Positions 9,210-17,561 of a DNA stretch of 64,000 nt are shown one piece after another; the stretch's first letter is position 1; each line of letters opens with the position of its first letter. The translations under genes and the position numbers were made by a program. Origin of the DNA: Lacticaseibacillus pabuli (lineage in GTDB: Bacteria; Bacillota; Bacilli; Lactobacillales; Lactobacillaceae); the NCBI RefSeq assembly GCF_028736235.1, contig NZ_CP117884.1:1488001-1552000 (forward strand), read 5' to 3'. The notes under the pieces were generated by a model that saw nothing but the letters and a program-made list of their open reading frames with translations, was not told the origin of the DNA and searched no databases.

Positions 9210-10607
9210 TCACAAAATTGGGGCGAGCAGACGCGATAGTTCCCAGCGTAGCCGCTTCTTGCCCCTAACCTGCTGAAAAAAGTCCACCCGTAGCTCCGTC
9301 GCTTGGGACTGGGCACTGATGAAGTCATCCGCCAACTGGTCCGCGATTTGATGGTCGTACATGAGGACGGCGATTTCGAAGTTCAGCTCGCTACTACGCG
9401 GATCCAGATTGCCGCTCCCCGTCGCGCTGACCCAATCCGCCAGCACTAGCTTATTGCGTCTGAAATTAGTCTTATAGGTAAAGACACGACCGCCCAGCTC
9501 AACGACTTGTTGCAAGTAAAACATACTGGCGTTGGTCAGTACGCGCTTGTCGCTCGTCTCTGGCACCATGATGCGCACATCCACATCACGACTGATTGCC
9601 AGGGCTAAAGCATCCATCACGCTCGCGTCGGGAATGAAGTATGGCGTCTCGATATACAAGCGGTCGGTGCTACCACCAATCAGACGCTGTTGGGTCAAGG
9701 CGAGGACGCTCAGCTGCTTGCTGGGTTCGCTAGAAATCACCTGGACAGGGACGCCACGCTGAATCAACCCCGGTGTGGCGCGCAAAGCGTTGAGGCTCAA
9801 TGCCGCGCCGCGTGTGGTCCGGTTCCAGTCATTCACCAGAACGCGGAGTAACTCAATCGCCGCCCCGCCCTGGACGCGCAGGTGAATATCGCTACCCAGC
9901 TGCACACGGCGTTCATGCTTGCCAATGTTAAAGCCGCCCGTATAAGCGGTTTGACCATCGATCACCACAATTTTGCGGTGGTTCCTAAAGTTCACCCGCA
10001 GGTTCAGCCTACCATGGTTGCTACCACCAAAATGTTCCACACGGCCACCCGCATCTTTCAGTGGGCGCCAGAAGTGGCGTGGCAAACGACGTGAACCAAA
10101 GCCGTCCAGCATGACGTCAACCTGCACGCCGGCCTGCGCTTTCTCGGTCAACAGTGGCAGTAACGCTAGCCCCGTCGAATCCGCTTCAATCTCGTAGGCT
10201 TCAATCAAGATGCTATGCTGCGCACGCGCTACGTCAGACAACAGGGCGTGCACCCACTCATCATACTGGGTAATGAGCGTTAGGTCATTATCGTTCGTCA
10301 CCACCGCCCCATCTGCGCCGAGTACCAGGCGTTGCAGCCTGCCCGCCAGATCTGTGGCTAGCGTATGGTTTTGCCGGTGTCGCCGCGCCTGGAGCACCGC
10401 ATCGTCCTGGTCATCGACCCGGACCATCAGCCGATTACTCAACATGCGCCGGCCAACGAAGTAATACGCGATGGCACCTAGTATTGGAATAAGCAAAACG
10501 AGCAACCATGCCCAGCTGGAGGCAATGTCGCGTTCACTTCTAAATACCGTCCAAATCGCGAAGACTGCATTCAGAATCAAAACGCCCATTACAATCCACT
10601 GCACCAT
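9210..10607 (-). CDS. cls: Cardiolipin synthase family phospholipase D protein with altered second HKD motif
   Basis: Cardiolipin synthases join two phosphatidylglycerols at the membrane using two HxKxxxxD motifs. The 465 residues begin with two membrane helices (about 2-20 and 31-51, the PLDc_N segment). The first motif is intact: His210, Lys212, Asp217. In the second the sequence reads RNKLVLAD, with Arg384 where His is expected, Lys386 and Asp391. The rest of that motif (SATGSGNLDPRSSELNFE) is well conserved. The His to Arg change (codon CGC) could abolish or alter catalysis. The ATG at 10607 has an AAAGGA site. The gene ends close to the thiT leader, so the assignment to the family is firm but the activity is doubtful. 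Confidence 0.88.
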   Translation of the reverse strand: MVQWIVMGVLILNAVFAIWTVFRSERDIASSWAWLLVLLIPILGAIAYYFVGRRMLSNRLMVRVDDQDDAVLQARRHRQNHTLATDLAGRLQRLVLGADGAVVTNDNDLTLITQYDEWVHALLSDVARAQHSILIEAYEIEADSTGLALLPLLTEKAQAGVQVDVMLDGFGSRRLPRHFWRPLKDAGGRVEHFGGSNHGRLNLRVNFRNHRKIVVIDGQTAYTGGFNIGKHERRVQLGSDIHLRVQGGAAIELLRVLVNDWNRTTRGAALSLNALRATPGLIQRGVPVQVISSEPSKQLSVLALTQQRLIGGSTDRLYIETPYFIPDASVMDALALAISRDVDVRIMVPETSDKRVLTNASMFYLQQVVELGGRVFTYKTNFRRNKLVLADWVSATGSGNLDPRSSELNFEIAVLMYDHQIADQLADDFISAQSQATELRVDFFQQVRGKKRLRWELSRLLAPIL

Positions 10608-10632
10608 TGATTGCTCGTCCTTTCAAAATCAG

Positions 10633-11445
10633 TTATTTTTGCGTACTACCGAACCACTTGCGTTGAATCTTAGCCAGCTGGCCGTCCGCCTGCAATTCTG
10701 CGACTGCAGAATTAATCTTGTTGTCCAGCTCATCATCGCTCTTGCGCATCCCTACCGCAAAGGATTCTGCGGGGAACGAGCCGTCAATGATGCGGAAAGC
10801 TGCTGGATTCTGCTGGTGGGCCACATAATACCGTGCGTACACTTCATCGATCACCAGGCCCTGAATTCGGCCAGCACGTAAATCGATAAAGGCATCATTA
10901 AACGTATCATATAACACTGGCTTTTGTCCGGCAACGATATTCTTCAGCAGCTTCGGCTGACCATCAATATCGGAGGCGCCACTGGACCCGCTTTGCGCAC
11001 CCAAGGTTTTGCCCTTCATCGCCCCAAAGGAGGTAATGTTGTTCTTTTTAAGGCTGACGAGCACTTGGTGATTTGCCAAGTACGGCTTGGAGAACTTCAC
11101 TTGCTTTGCGCGCTCTGGGGTGACGGAGTAGCCGTTCCAGATAAGGTCAATCGTCTGGTTGCGCAATTCGGTTTCCTTCATTGACCAATCAATCGTCTGA
11201 AATTCTGGCTTGATGCCGTACTTCTTAAACACGGCCTTTGCCAAGTCGATATCGTAACCCACAATCTTGCCGGACTTTTGACGAAAGCCCATTGGCACAA
11301 AGGAATCATCTAAACCAATCACGACTTTTTTGGTTCGTTCAATCCGGGGCCATGAATTTTTCGCTGTGGTCCGCGCGCAAGCACTGACGCTGAACACGCC
11401 GGCAAGCAAAGCGGCCGCGAGTACTACTTTCTTTATCCAGCGCAT
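10633..11445 (-). CDS. Amino acid ABC transporter substrate-binding lipoprotein (SBP family 3)
   Basis: The 270-residue protein starts with a lipoprotein signal peptide whose lipobox is VSAC (Cys near residue 23), so it is lipid-anchored outside. The mature part is a family 3 polar amino acid binding protein: VVIGLDDSFVPMGFR, GKIVGYDIDLAKAVFKKYG, NQTIDLIWNGYSVTPERAKQV, and the hinge region LGAQSGSSG. The ligand cannot be read from sequence. It is the last gene of an operon after the permease and ATPase, and a T-box leader upstream of the permease points to control by one uncharged tRNA. The start has a GGAAAGGA ribosome site. Confidence 0.92.
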   Translation of the reverse strand: MRWIKKVVLAAALLAGVFSVSACARTTAKNSWPRIERTKKVVIGLDDSFVPMGFRQKSGKIVGYDIDLAKAVFKKYGIKPEFQTIDWSMKETELRNQTIDLIWNGYSVTPERAKQVKFSKPYLANHQVLVSLKKNNITSFGAMKGKTLGAQSGSSGASDIDGQPKLLKNIVAGQKPVLYDTFNDAFIDLRAGRIQGLVIDEVYARYYVAHQQNPAAFRIIDGSFPAESFAVGMRKSDDELDNKINSAVAELQADGQLAKIQRKWFGSTQK

Positions 11446-11448
11446 AGA

Positions 11449-12084
11449 CTAGTCCTTTCCACCCGTAGGCATTGTGAAGACGGTATCGGCAACTTGATCC
11501 GCAAAGTCCATATCGTGGGTGATGACCACCTGCGTCATCCCCTGCTTTTTAAACGAGTTGACGAGCTCGGCCACATTATCGCGCAATGCTGGGTCCAACG
11601 CACTGGTTGGTTCATCATACAGGAGTACCTGGGGATTGAGCGCCAGCGCGCGGGCAATCGCGACACGTTGCTTTTGCCCACCGGATAAGGTGTAAGGGTA
11701 TGCCTCGGCCTCATCAGTGAGTGCCAAGGAACTCAGCAGCTGATCCGCACGCTTGTTGGCATCCGCCTGCGACTGGCCGGCGAGAGTCGGTGCGAGTGTG
11801 ATGTTGCGGCGGACACTGTACTGCGGGAAAAGGCCGAAGTTCTGGAACACAACGCCCAGGATACCCTTGCTGCGCAGGTCGTCTGGTGTGGTCTGCTGCC
11901 CGTTCCAGCTGATGGTGCCGGCGTCGGCGGTTTCCAGCCCCGCAATGATTCGGAGCAAGGTCGTTTTGCCGACCCCAGATGGGCCAACGATGGCAAGCGT
12001 CTTGCCGTCCGCAACGGTAAGGTCAAGGTCGCGCAGAATCTGGCGGCCGGCGAATGATTTGTTAATTCCTTTTAATTCCAACAT
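11449..12084 (-). CDS. Amino acid ABC transporter ATP-binding protein
   Basis: This cytoplasmic ATPase of 211 residues belongs to the HisP/GlnQ class. Visible motifs in order are Walker A GPSGVGKTT (about 34-42), Q-loop VFQNFGLFPQ, signature LSGGQKQRVAIARAL, Walker B VLLYDEPTSALDP and the switch His in VVITHDMDF. At 211 residues it is a little shorter than most GlnQ proteins, but all motifs are present. It lies between the permease (12 nt gap) and the binding protein (3 nt gap), so the three genes form one transporter. Confidence 0.95.
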   Translation of the reverse strand: MLELKGINKSFAGRQILRDLDLTVADGKTLAIVGPSGVGKTTLLRIIAGLETADAGTISWNGQQTTPDDLRSKGILGVVFQNFGLFPQYSVRRNITLAPTLAGQSQADANKRADQLLSSLALTDEAEAYPYTLSGGQKQRVAIARALALNPQVLLYDEPTSALDPALRDNVAELVNSFKKQGMTQVVITHDMDFADQVADTVFTMPTGGKD

Positions 12085-12096
12085 ATGACTTACCTC

Positions 12097-12753
12097 CTAG
12101 CGGTAAAACGCAAAGCGCTTCTCAAGCTGCTTTTGAACCATCGTCAACACGAACGTCATCAGCAGGTAAATGATCCCGACGAGAACCAGTGGTACCAGTG
12201 TGACGTCGCGCGCCGTTGCGATGTTCCCGGCACGGAGCAGGTCGCCCAGCCCAATGACGTAAACCAGTGAGCTATCCTTGATCAGGTTGATGACTTCGTT
12301 CCCGATACTTGGCATGACGATTTTAACCACCTGGGGAATGATGACGTAGCGCAATGTCTGCCAACGTGTCATGTTCAGGACGGTTGCGGCCTCAAACTGG
12401 TCACGCGCAACGGCTTGAAAACCACCCCGGAAAATCTCTGCGAAGTACGCCGCGTAGTTGAGGACGAAGGCGAAGATGACAGCACTGCCACGGTCAAACA
12501 CAACGCCGATGGTTGGCAGACCATAGAAGACGAAAATCAGTTGCAGTAGCAGTGGCGTGCCCCGGAAAATCCAGGTATAAATGTTGAGCACCCAACGAAC
12601 GGCGACTGCCAAGGGATTCTTGCTGGTTGTTGCAAGCCCCAAGGAAAGCACAATCCCAAGTGGAATCGAAAGCACGAGGGTTAAGGCAAAGACCCAGATT
12701 GTTGTCCAGGCACCGCTCATCAGGGCGGGCATAATATCCATAATGTATTTCAT
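12097..12753 (-). CDS. Amino acid ABC transporter permease
   Basis: This is a 218-residue membrane permease of the HisM/GlnP type with about five hydrophobic helices. The N-terminal TTIWVFALTLVLSIPLGIVL is followed by IFRGTPLLLQLIFVFYGLP. The cytoplasmic EAA loop reads EAATVLNMTRWQTLRYVIIPQ, the site that docks the ATPase. The C-terminal helices include VINLIKDSSLVYVIGLGDL. The ATG at 12753 has a GGAGG 6 nt upstream. It is the first gene of the operon and follows the double T-box leader. Confidence 0.95.
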   Translation of the reverse strand: MKYIMDIMPALMSGAWTTIWVFALTLVLSIPLGIVLSLGLATTSKNPLAVAVRWVLNIYTWIFRGTPLLLQLIFVFYGLPTIGVVFDRGSAVIFAFVLNYAAYFAEIFRGGFQAVARDQFEAATVLNMTRWQTLRYVIIPQVVKIVMPSIGNEVINLIKDSSLVYVIGLGDLLRAGNIATARDVTLVPLVLVGIIYLLMTFVLTMVQKQLEKRFAFYR

Positions 12754-12850
12754 GGTATTCCTCCATCATCAATGGCGCGCATGTGGCGCTAGTTTTATTA
12801 GTACAATCAATTACGAAATGAAAAGTGATGTTTCAGCAAGTCGTTGAACG

Positions 12851-13213
12851 CAAAAAGCGCCCTCCGTAGACGTGTTGTCTACAGAGGGCGCAATGCGCGG
12901 TTCCACCTCTTAACTCCGCATGTTCACACACACGGACTCAGCCACTTACTAACCAGCGAGGGTACAAAAAAAGCCCGCCTACGACAATCTGTCGTAAGAG
13001 GGCGGATGACCCGCGGTGCCACCTCTTGTACGTATTCAGATCACCCTGAATACCTTCAGCGCTTGGTTAACAAGCACGGCTGTAACGGGCCAACCCGGAG
13101 ACACCTACTAAGTTCAATGCCTCGCTCACGGACGTGGGAGTCGGTGCTAGCTACTCGCTTCTCAGCCTAGCGAGTTCTCTGTGTGCTAACCATCCGTCTC
13201 GTTTCCGTTCAAC
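12851..13213 (-). promoter_or_regulatory. T-box leader with one stem I and two antiterminator/terminator modules
   Basis: On the minus strand stem I begins near 13213 with an AGAGA motif and the apical hairpin ACTCGCT/AGCGAGT. A full T-box (GGTGGCACCGCG, within 13011-13027) and a terminator (12966-13006, seven T) follow. A second T-box (GGTGGAACCGCG, within 12894-12911), able to form an antiterminator with an upstream GCGG, and a second strong terminator (12849-12891, five T) come next. Only about 55 nt separate the first terminator from the second T-box, too few for another stem I. Aligning stem I with the valS T-box in this window places the specifier at GAC (13142-13140, Asp), but this reading is tentative. 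It controls the ABC transporter genes. Confidence 0.85.
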
Positions 13214-13301
13214 GATTTGTGATGTTGTGACTACTATAACTGTGACGATTCTCATTGTCAACTAATTAATTTAACAAAATTAGCAATTCATTTGGATTGC
13301 C

Positions 13302-14096
13302 TTAGTCGCGGTGGAATAAACGGGACCAGAAGCCGCGCTTTTTTTCCTCCAGTTGACCAAGTGGGACGGACTCGCCCATGATCCGGCGAGCAACATCGCG
13401 ATAACCGCGACTGGCCGCATTATCCGGATCCATGACGACGGTCTTCCCATTGTTGCTCGTGGCAATAACCTCATCGTCATCGGTGATAATACCCAGCAAA
13501 TCAATGCCCAAGTGGCGCGTGATTTCGTCGATATCCATCGCGCTGCCATCCGTCTGCATATGTGGCCGAATCCGGTTGATGATTAGCCGTGGCTTGATTG
13601 ACATTGGGTGCTGTTCAATCAGCCCAACAACACGATCCGCATCAGACACCGCTGAAATTTCAGGTGTCGTAATCAAAATTGCGCCATCCGCACCGGCAAC
13701 CGCGTTGCGGAACCCTTGTTCAATCCCTGCTGGGGAATCAAGAATGATGTAGTCAAAATCAGGCTTCAGCTCAGCGACCACCGCAGCAACCTGCTGAGGC
13801 GTGAGCGCATCCTTGTCGGCATTTTGTGGTGCAGGCAACAGGTACAAGTTGTCGTCAAATCGCTTGTCCTTAATCAATGCCTGGTGCAGGCGCGCGCGGC
13901 CATTTGCGACATCAACAATGTCGTAAATAATCCGGTTGGACAAGCCCAAGACAGCATCCAAATTGCGCAACCCAATATCTAGATCAAGTAACACAACCCG
14001 TTTGCCGGCTAATGCCAATGCCGTCCCAATATTTGCGCTGGACGTCGTTTTACCAACGCCACCCTTACCTGATGTGACAACCAAAGATGTTCCCAT
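13302..14096 (-). CDS. minD: Septum site-determining ATPase MinD
   Basis: MinD is a membrane-associated ParA-type ATPase that recruits MinC to block polar division. The deviant Walker A SGKGGVGKTTSSANIG lies at residues 9-24. VVLLDLDIGLRNLD follows, then the Walker B segment DYIILDSPAGIEQGF. The C-terminal amphipathic tail (QLEEKKRGFWSRLFHRD) is the membrane-targeting sequence. The ATG at 14096 overlaps the minC stop by one base and has a GGAGG site 7 nt upstream. The length of 264 is normal. minE is not seen nearby, as expected for organisms using DivIVA/MinJ-type positioning. Confidence 0.97.
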   Translation of the reverse strand: MGTSLVVTSGKGGVGKTTSSANIGTALALAGKRVVLLDLDIGLRNLDAVLGLSNRIIYDIVDVANGRARLHQALIKDKRFDDNLYLLPAPQNADKDALTPQQVAAVVAELKPDFDYIILDSPAGIEQGFRNAVAGADGAILITTPEISAVSDADRVVGLIEQHPMSIKPRLIINRIRPHMQTDGSAMDIDEITRHLGIDLLGIITDDDEVIATSNNGKTVVMDPDNAASRGYRDVARRIMGESVPLGQLEEKKRGFWSRLFHRD

Positions 14097-14758
14097 CACG
14101 ATTCCTCCATCCGTTCACTCTCGAATATTTGCGGGCGCACGTCCTGCAGCTTTGATAGCTCTGCGTGGACGAGCAGGTGCTGGTCGTTAATATAGCTCAC
14201 GGCTGCAGCAGGATAATTTTCATCCTCCACAACATCAACCGTGTCCGCAATGCGTACCTGGGTCAAATGTGTCAGCCGACCCGCAACCACGGCGTAACCG
14301 TTTTGCGGATAGCCCGCGTGCACAACACCCTCGGCGCTGCCCATCACGTAAATCGACCCGTTAGCCCGAATGGTGCCACCCTTGTGCAAGTCGCCCGTGA
14401 ACACAACGTCCCCAGGAAAGCTCAACACTTGGCCTGACCGCACGATGCCACCCGCAAAACTGGTGCGTGCGCGCGTAATCTTTGCAGCGACGGCGCTGCT
14501 CTCAACAACATCGCTCCGCATGAGACGAATCGTGAAACGGGGAAACTTGTCGAAAACATTCTCGAGTTCCTGACGCTGTTCATCAGTGAACAAACGCTTA
14601 CCCGTTTCCACGACAAAGCCCACGGTATCCGTGGGTGTCTCTTCATGCAGATGTGCGAGCAGCTTCTCCAGCTGTTCCTTAATCTCAGCAAACGAAGCTG
14701 CTGTTGCGAGTTGGAGCTCAAAACCGTCAGCTCTACCCTTCAAAATGACTGCGTCCAT
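14096..14758 (-). CDS. minC: Septum site-determining protein MinC
   Basis: MinC inhibits FtsZ assembly away from midcell. The N-terminal domain is divergent. The C-terminal beta-helix domain is clear from about residue 120: GGIVRSGQVLSFPGDVVFTGDLHKGGTIRANGSIYVMGSAEGVVHAG, the conserved dimer and MinD-binding fold. The ATG at 14758 (220 residues) is preferred over a GTG two codons earlier, because a GGGGTG site is spaced about 5 nt before it. The gene is coupled to minD by a TGATG overlap and follows mreD by 21 nt. Confidence 0.95.
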   Translation of the reverse strand: MDAVILKGRADGFELQLATAASFAEIKEQLEKLLAHLHEETPTDTVGFVVETGKRLFTDEQRQELENVFDKFPRFTIRLMRSDVVESSAVAAKITRARTSFAGGIVRSGQVLSFPGDVVFTGDLHKGGTIRANGSIYVMGSAEGVVHAGYPQNGYAVVAGRLTHLTQVRIADTVDVVEDENYPAAAVSYINDQHLLVHAELSKLQDVRPQIFESERMEES

Positions 14759-14779
14759 CTTCACACCCCAATTTTGTTA

Positions 14780-15304
14780 TTACGAATTTAATTTTACCAG
14801 TAAACGCGAACAAGTGTAGTACAGAATTGCGAATAATATCACATTCAGGTTGATATTCGGTGCTAAATGCTGCGTAATCATGGTAATTACGGACACACTC
14901 GTCGCTCCAGTGAACATGGCGGCCAGGTAATCCATGAAGGTCCAGGCGGTCAGGGCAATGATAAACATGCCCAGCATAAACGGCCAGGTGCGCGGAATGT
15001 AATCGCGAATGGTCATCACCACGTAGACAATCAAGGGCAAAATCAGCATGTGCACGCCAATAATACCGTCGTAGTAACTGTCATAAATGAGACCCAGCAA
15101 AATCGACTGCCAAAGCAACCAATTCTCGCGGGGCACGTACACTGCCATAAAAACAAAGATGAGTAGTAAGCTCATTGGCGTTGCTAAAGGCACCCCATGC
15201 GTAATCAGACCACCAAAAAGATGATCTATGCTACCATCAAGAATCAAGGCAACAAACGCAATCAGGAACACCAGCCAGTGACGGGTAAATGGCTTATCAT
15301 TCAT
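14780..15304 (-). CDS. mreD: Rod shape-determining protein MreD
   Basis: MreD is a polytopic membrane protein of the elongasome. The 174 residues are almost wholly hydrophobic with five or six helices: WLVFLIAFVALILDGSI, MSLLLIFVFMAVYV, LGLIYDSYYDGIIGVHMLILPLIVYVV, PFMLGMFIIALTAWTFM. The GLIYDSYYDGIIG segment is the typical MreD signature. The ATG at 15304 has a GGGTGA site upstream, with an in-frame TTG one codon earlier as a minor alternative. The gene sits between mreC and minC, as in B. subtilis. Confidence 0.93.
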   Translation of the reverse strand: MNDKPFTRHWLVFLIAFVALILDGSIDHLFGGLITHGVPLATPMSLLLIFVFMAVYVPRENWLLWQSILLGLIYDSYYDGIIGVHMLILPLIVYVVMTIRDYIPRTWPFMLGMFIIALTAWTFMDYLAAMFTGATSVSVITMITQHLAPNINLNVILFAILYYTCSRLLVKLNS

Positions 15305-15307
15305 CAA

Positions 15308-16165
15308 CTAGTCACCCCCGATGGTCCGCTTCACAACACTAACCACGGAAACATCGTTGAGGTTGCCAGCAGGTTTCAGGTAGGCTGTGTTTGCCAGACC
15401 ATAGTCATCCTTCTTGATCGCTTGGACGGTCCCAATGAGCAGGCCCTTCGGTGTCAGGCCACCAAGTCCAGATGTGTAGACCTTGGCACCCTTCTTCAGG
15501 TTCAGCGTCGTGGACATTTGCCCCATGATTAACTCACCGGTTGACGTCTGGTAGCCGGTAATGACCCCGTTAATGGTCTTGTTGTCGACCACAACCTGTG
15601 CGGCAAAACGGTTTGCCGCGTCGTTATCGGTACTAATCAGCTCAACCTTGGAGTTCGTTTGGTTCACTTCAACAATTCGGCCAATGATACCGGCATCGGA
15701 CATGACAGGCATGTTCTTGCGGATCCCAGACACAGCACCCTTATCGATAATCAGGATGTTGCGCCAGTTACTAGTCGAGCGTGCCTTCACCGCAGCATCA
15801 ATCGTGCCGTAATCGGTCAGGGTCGCATTGAGTTTCAACTCTTGTTTTAATTGTTTATTTTCACGCCGCAACGCCTGGTTTTGCACCTTGGTTTGGGCGA
15901 GACCGTCCAGCTGGCTCTTGAGTCGCTCATTTTCTGAATAGGTGTTCAGCAAATTGGCAACGTCGTCGAGCCCGTTGCTAACCGCATTTGCCGGTGCATC
16001 CACCACAGTCCCCACGAGACCAACAGCATCGTTGCCGACCTGCTGGACCAATGGCGGTGTGTTGCGCCGGTTACGAACAAGCACGGACGCTGAAATCAGG
16101 CCCACACAGACCAAGAAGGCGACCATCAGGACAATCAGGCGTTTGTTTGAGAAAAATTTTTGCAT
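15308..16165 (-). CDS. mreC: Cell shape-determining protein MreC
   Basis: MreC is a bitopic protein with a large extracellular part that links MreB, MreD and the elongation PBPs. The 285 residues show a single N-terminal span (LIVLMVAFLVCVGLISASVLV). A coiled coil follows (about residues 68-110, NTYSENERLKSQLDGLAQTKVQNQALRRENKQLKQEL in part). Two beta-barrel domains come next, with VKARSTSNWRNILIIDKG, SDAGIIGRI and GLLIGTV. A GAGGAGG site precedes the ATG. It is separated from mreB by about 280 nt holding a terminator and repeats, so mreCD-minCD may have their own promoter. Confidence 0.95.
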   Translation of the reverse strand: MQKFFSNKRLIVLMVAFLVCVGLISASVLVRNRRNTPPLVQQVGNDAVGLVGTVVDAPANAVSNGLDDVANLLNTYSENERLKSQLDGLAQTKVQNQALRRENKQLKQELKLNATLTDYGTIDAAVKARSTSNWRNILIIDKGAVSGIRKNMPVMSDAGIIGRIVEVNQTNSKVELISTDNDAANRFAAQVVVDNKTINGVITGYQTSTGELIMGQMSTTLNLKKGAKVYTSGLGGLTPKGLLIGTVQAIKKDDYGLANTAYLKPAGNLNDVSVVSVVKRTIGGD

Positions 16166-16247
16166 GCTTTCCTCCTCGGCTAGGCATTACAACCCCAACC
16201 GGTTTAGTCTACCCGGTGATTCCGGGGTCAGTGGTGCAGTGCGGGTA

Positions 16248-16406
16248 GCAACGCTCCTAAGTGCGTTTCTCTGCACTCTTAGAACGGCTCCGAAACGCAG
16301 GAGCTTGTTGTGTAAATCACTTCCGGATTCGCCCAGCAAAATACGCTGGCCAAATCCGAAAGCGACTTACACAACCGCTCCTAAACGCGTTTCTCCGCAC
16401 ACTTTA
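16248..16406. repeat. Palindromic repeat element between mreB and mreC
   Basis: A long imperfect inverted repeat (TTGTGTAA at 16308-16315 to TTACACAA at 16367-16374, with inner arms around GGATT and AATCC and a CAGC/GCTG tip) is flanked by two diverged direct repeats of about 30 bp. Each begins CGCTCCTAA (about 16250-16281 and 16376-16406). A further GCTCC/GGAGC hairpin lies near 16288-16305. No open frame crosses it. It resembles a REP/MITE-like repeat or a structured mRNA spacer rather than a gene. Confidence 0.6.
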
Positions 16407-16410
16407 AAAG

Positions 16411-16438
16411 AAAAAAGGCCGAGAACCTTGTCCCGACC
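16411..16438 (-). terminator. Terminator or attenuator downstream of mreB
   Basis: On the minus strand GGTCGGGA pairs with TTCTCGGCC (8 bp with G-U pairs) and is followed by six T. It lies 9 nt after the mreB stop and should reduce read-through into mreC. Confidence 0.8.
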
Positions 16439-16446
16439 ATCCCTTC

Positions 16447-17448
16447 TTAACGCTTCTTCATGACGTCGATGTTCTTCAGGGATTCGCCAGTCCCCTTGGC
16501 AACACAGTCCAGAGGATCCTGAGCAATAAATACCGGCACTTTAGTTGCGTCCGAAATGACATCGGCCAGGCTGCGGAGCATTGCGCCGCCCCCAGTCAAT
16601 ACAATCCCGTGGTCGATAACGTCGGCAGCAATTTCAGGTGACGTCTCTTCAAGGGTTTCCTTGATTGCGGCAATAATCGCATCAATGCTTTCCTTGATGG
16701 CATCCGTCACGTCGGTTGCCTTGATTTCAACACTGTGTGGCAAGCCAGACAGGAGGTCGCGACCTCGAACGGTCATGTCATCGAGCTTTTCGGCCTCTTC
16801 AGTCGAAGCGGACCCGATGGCCATCTTAATTTCTTCAGCAGTCCGGGAGCCAATCAGCAGATTGTAGTGCTGACGGACATAATTCATGATGGATTCGTCC
16901 AGCTTGTCACCCGCAACACGGATGGAACGGCTGGAAACAATCCCGCCCAGAGAAATCGTTGCAACATCAGTGGTCCCACCACCAATATCAACAACCATGC
17001 TACCGGTTGGATCCATGACGGGCAAACCCGCACCAATAGCGGCCGCGTATGGTTCCTCGATGACATAAGCATCACGGGCACCCGCAACCTTCGCCGCATC
17101 AATCACGGCACGTTTTTCAACTTCAGTAACACCGCTAGGCACACAAACCATTACGTACGGATGGCCATTTGTGCCAAGCGCCCGTTCCATAAAGTATTTG
17201 AGCATCGCTGCGGTGGTGTCGTAGTCGGCAATAACCCCGTCCTTCATCGGCCGGATTGCTTTGATAGAAACTGGCGTGCGACCAATCATGTCACGCGCTT
17301 CAGCCCCTACAGCCACAATTTCGCCCGTTTGGGTGTTGCGGGCAACCACAGAAGGCTCACGCACAACGATTCCCTTACCTTCAACATATACCAGGGTATT
17401 CGCTGTCCCCAGGTCAATTCCGATATTTTTTGTCCCTAATCCAAACAA
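16447..17448 (-). CDS. mreB: Rod shape-determining actin homologue MreB
   Basis: MreB polymerises under the membrane and guides the wall elongation machinery. The 333 residues carry the actin-fold signatures: phosphate 1 [18 protein letters not shown] (8-25), connect 1 around [14 protein letters not shown], phosphate 2 [19 protein letters not shown] (about 157-175), and adenosine motif [14 protein letters not shown] near residue 285. The start is a TTG at 17448 behind AAGGAGAG. No ATG gives a complete phosphate 1 loop. radC lies about 110 nt upstream, and a terminator lies directly downstream. Confidence 0.96.
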   Translation of the reverse strand: MFGLGTKNIGIDLGTANTLVYVEGKGIVVREPSVVARNTQTGEIVAVGAEARDMIGRTPVSIKAIRPMKDGVIADYDTTAAMLKYFMERALGTNGHPYVMVCVPSGVTEVEKRAVIDAAKVAGARDAYVIEEPYAAAIGAGLPVMDPTGSMVVDIGGGTTDVATISLGGIVSSRSIRVAGDKLDESIMNYVRQHYNLLIGSRTAEEIKMAIGSASTEEAEKLDDMTVRGRDLLSGLPHSVEIKATDVTDAIKESIDAIIAAIKETLEETSPEIAADVIDHGIVLTGGGAMLRSLADVISDATKVPVFIAQDPLDCVAKGTGESLKNIDVMKKR

Positions 17449-17561
17449 GCTGTTCTCTCCTTACGATTCGTACCTTTTTCGTTCATTTGTGAGTATATCA
17501 CACCAAACCGCCTTTTTGCGCGTGAGGATTCATGTAGACCCATAAGCTTATCTAAATGTTT

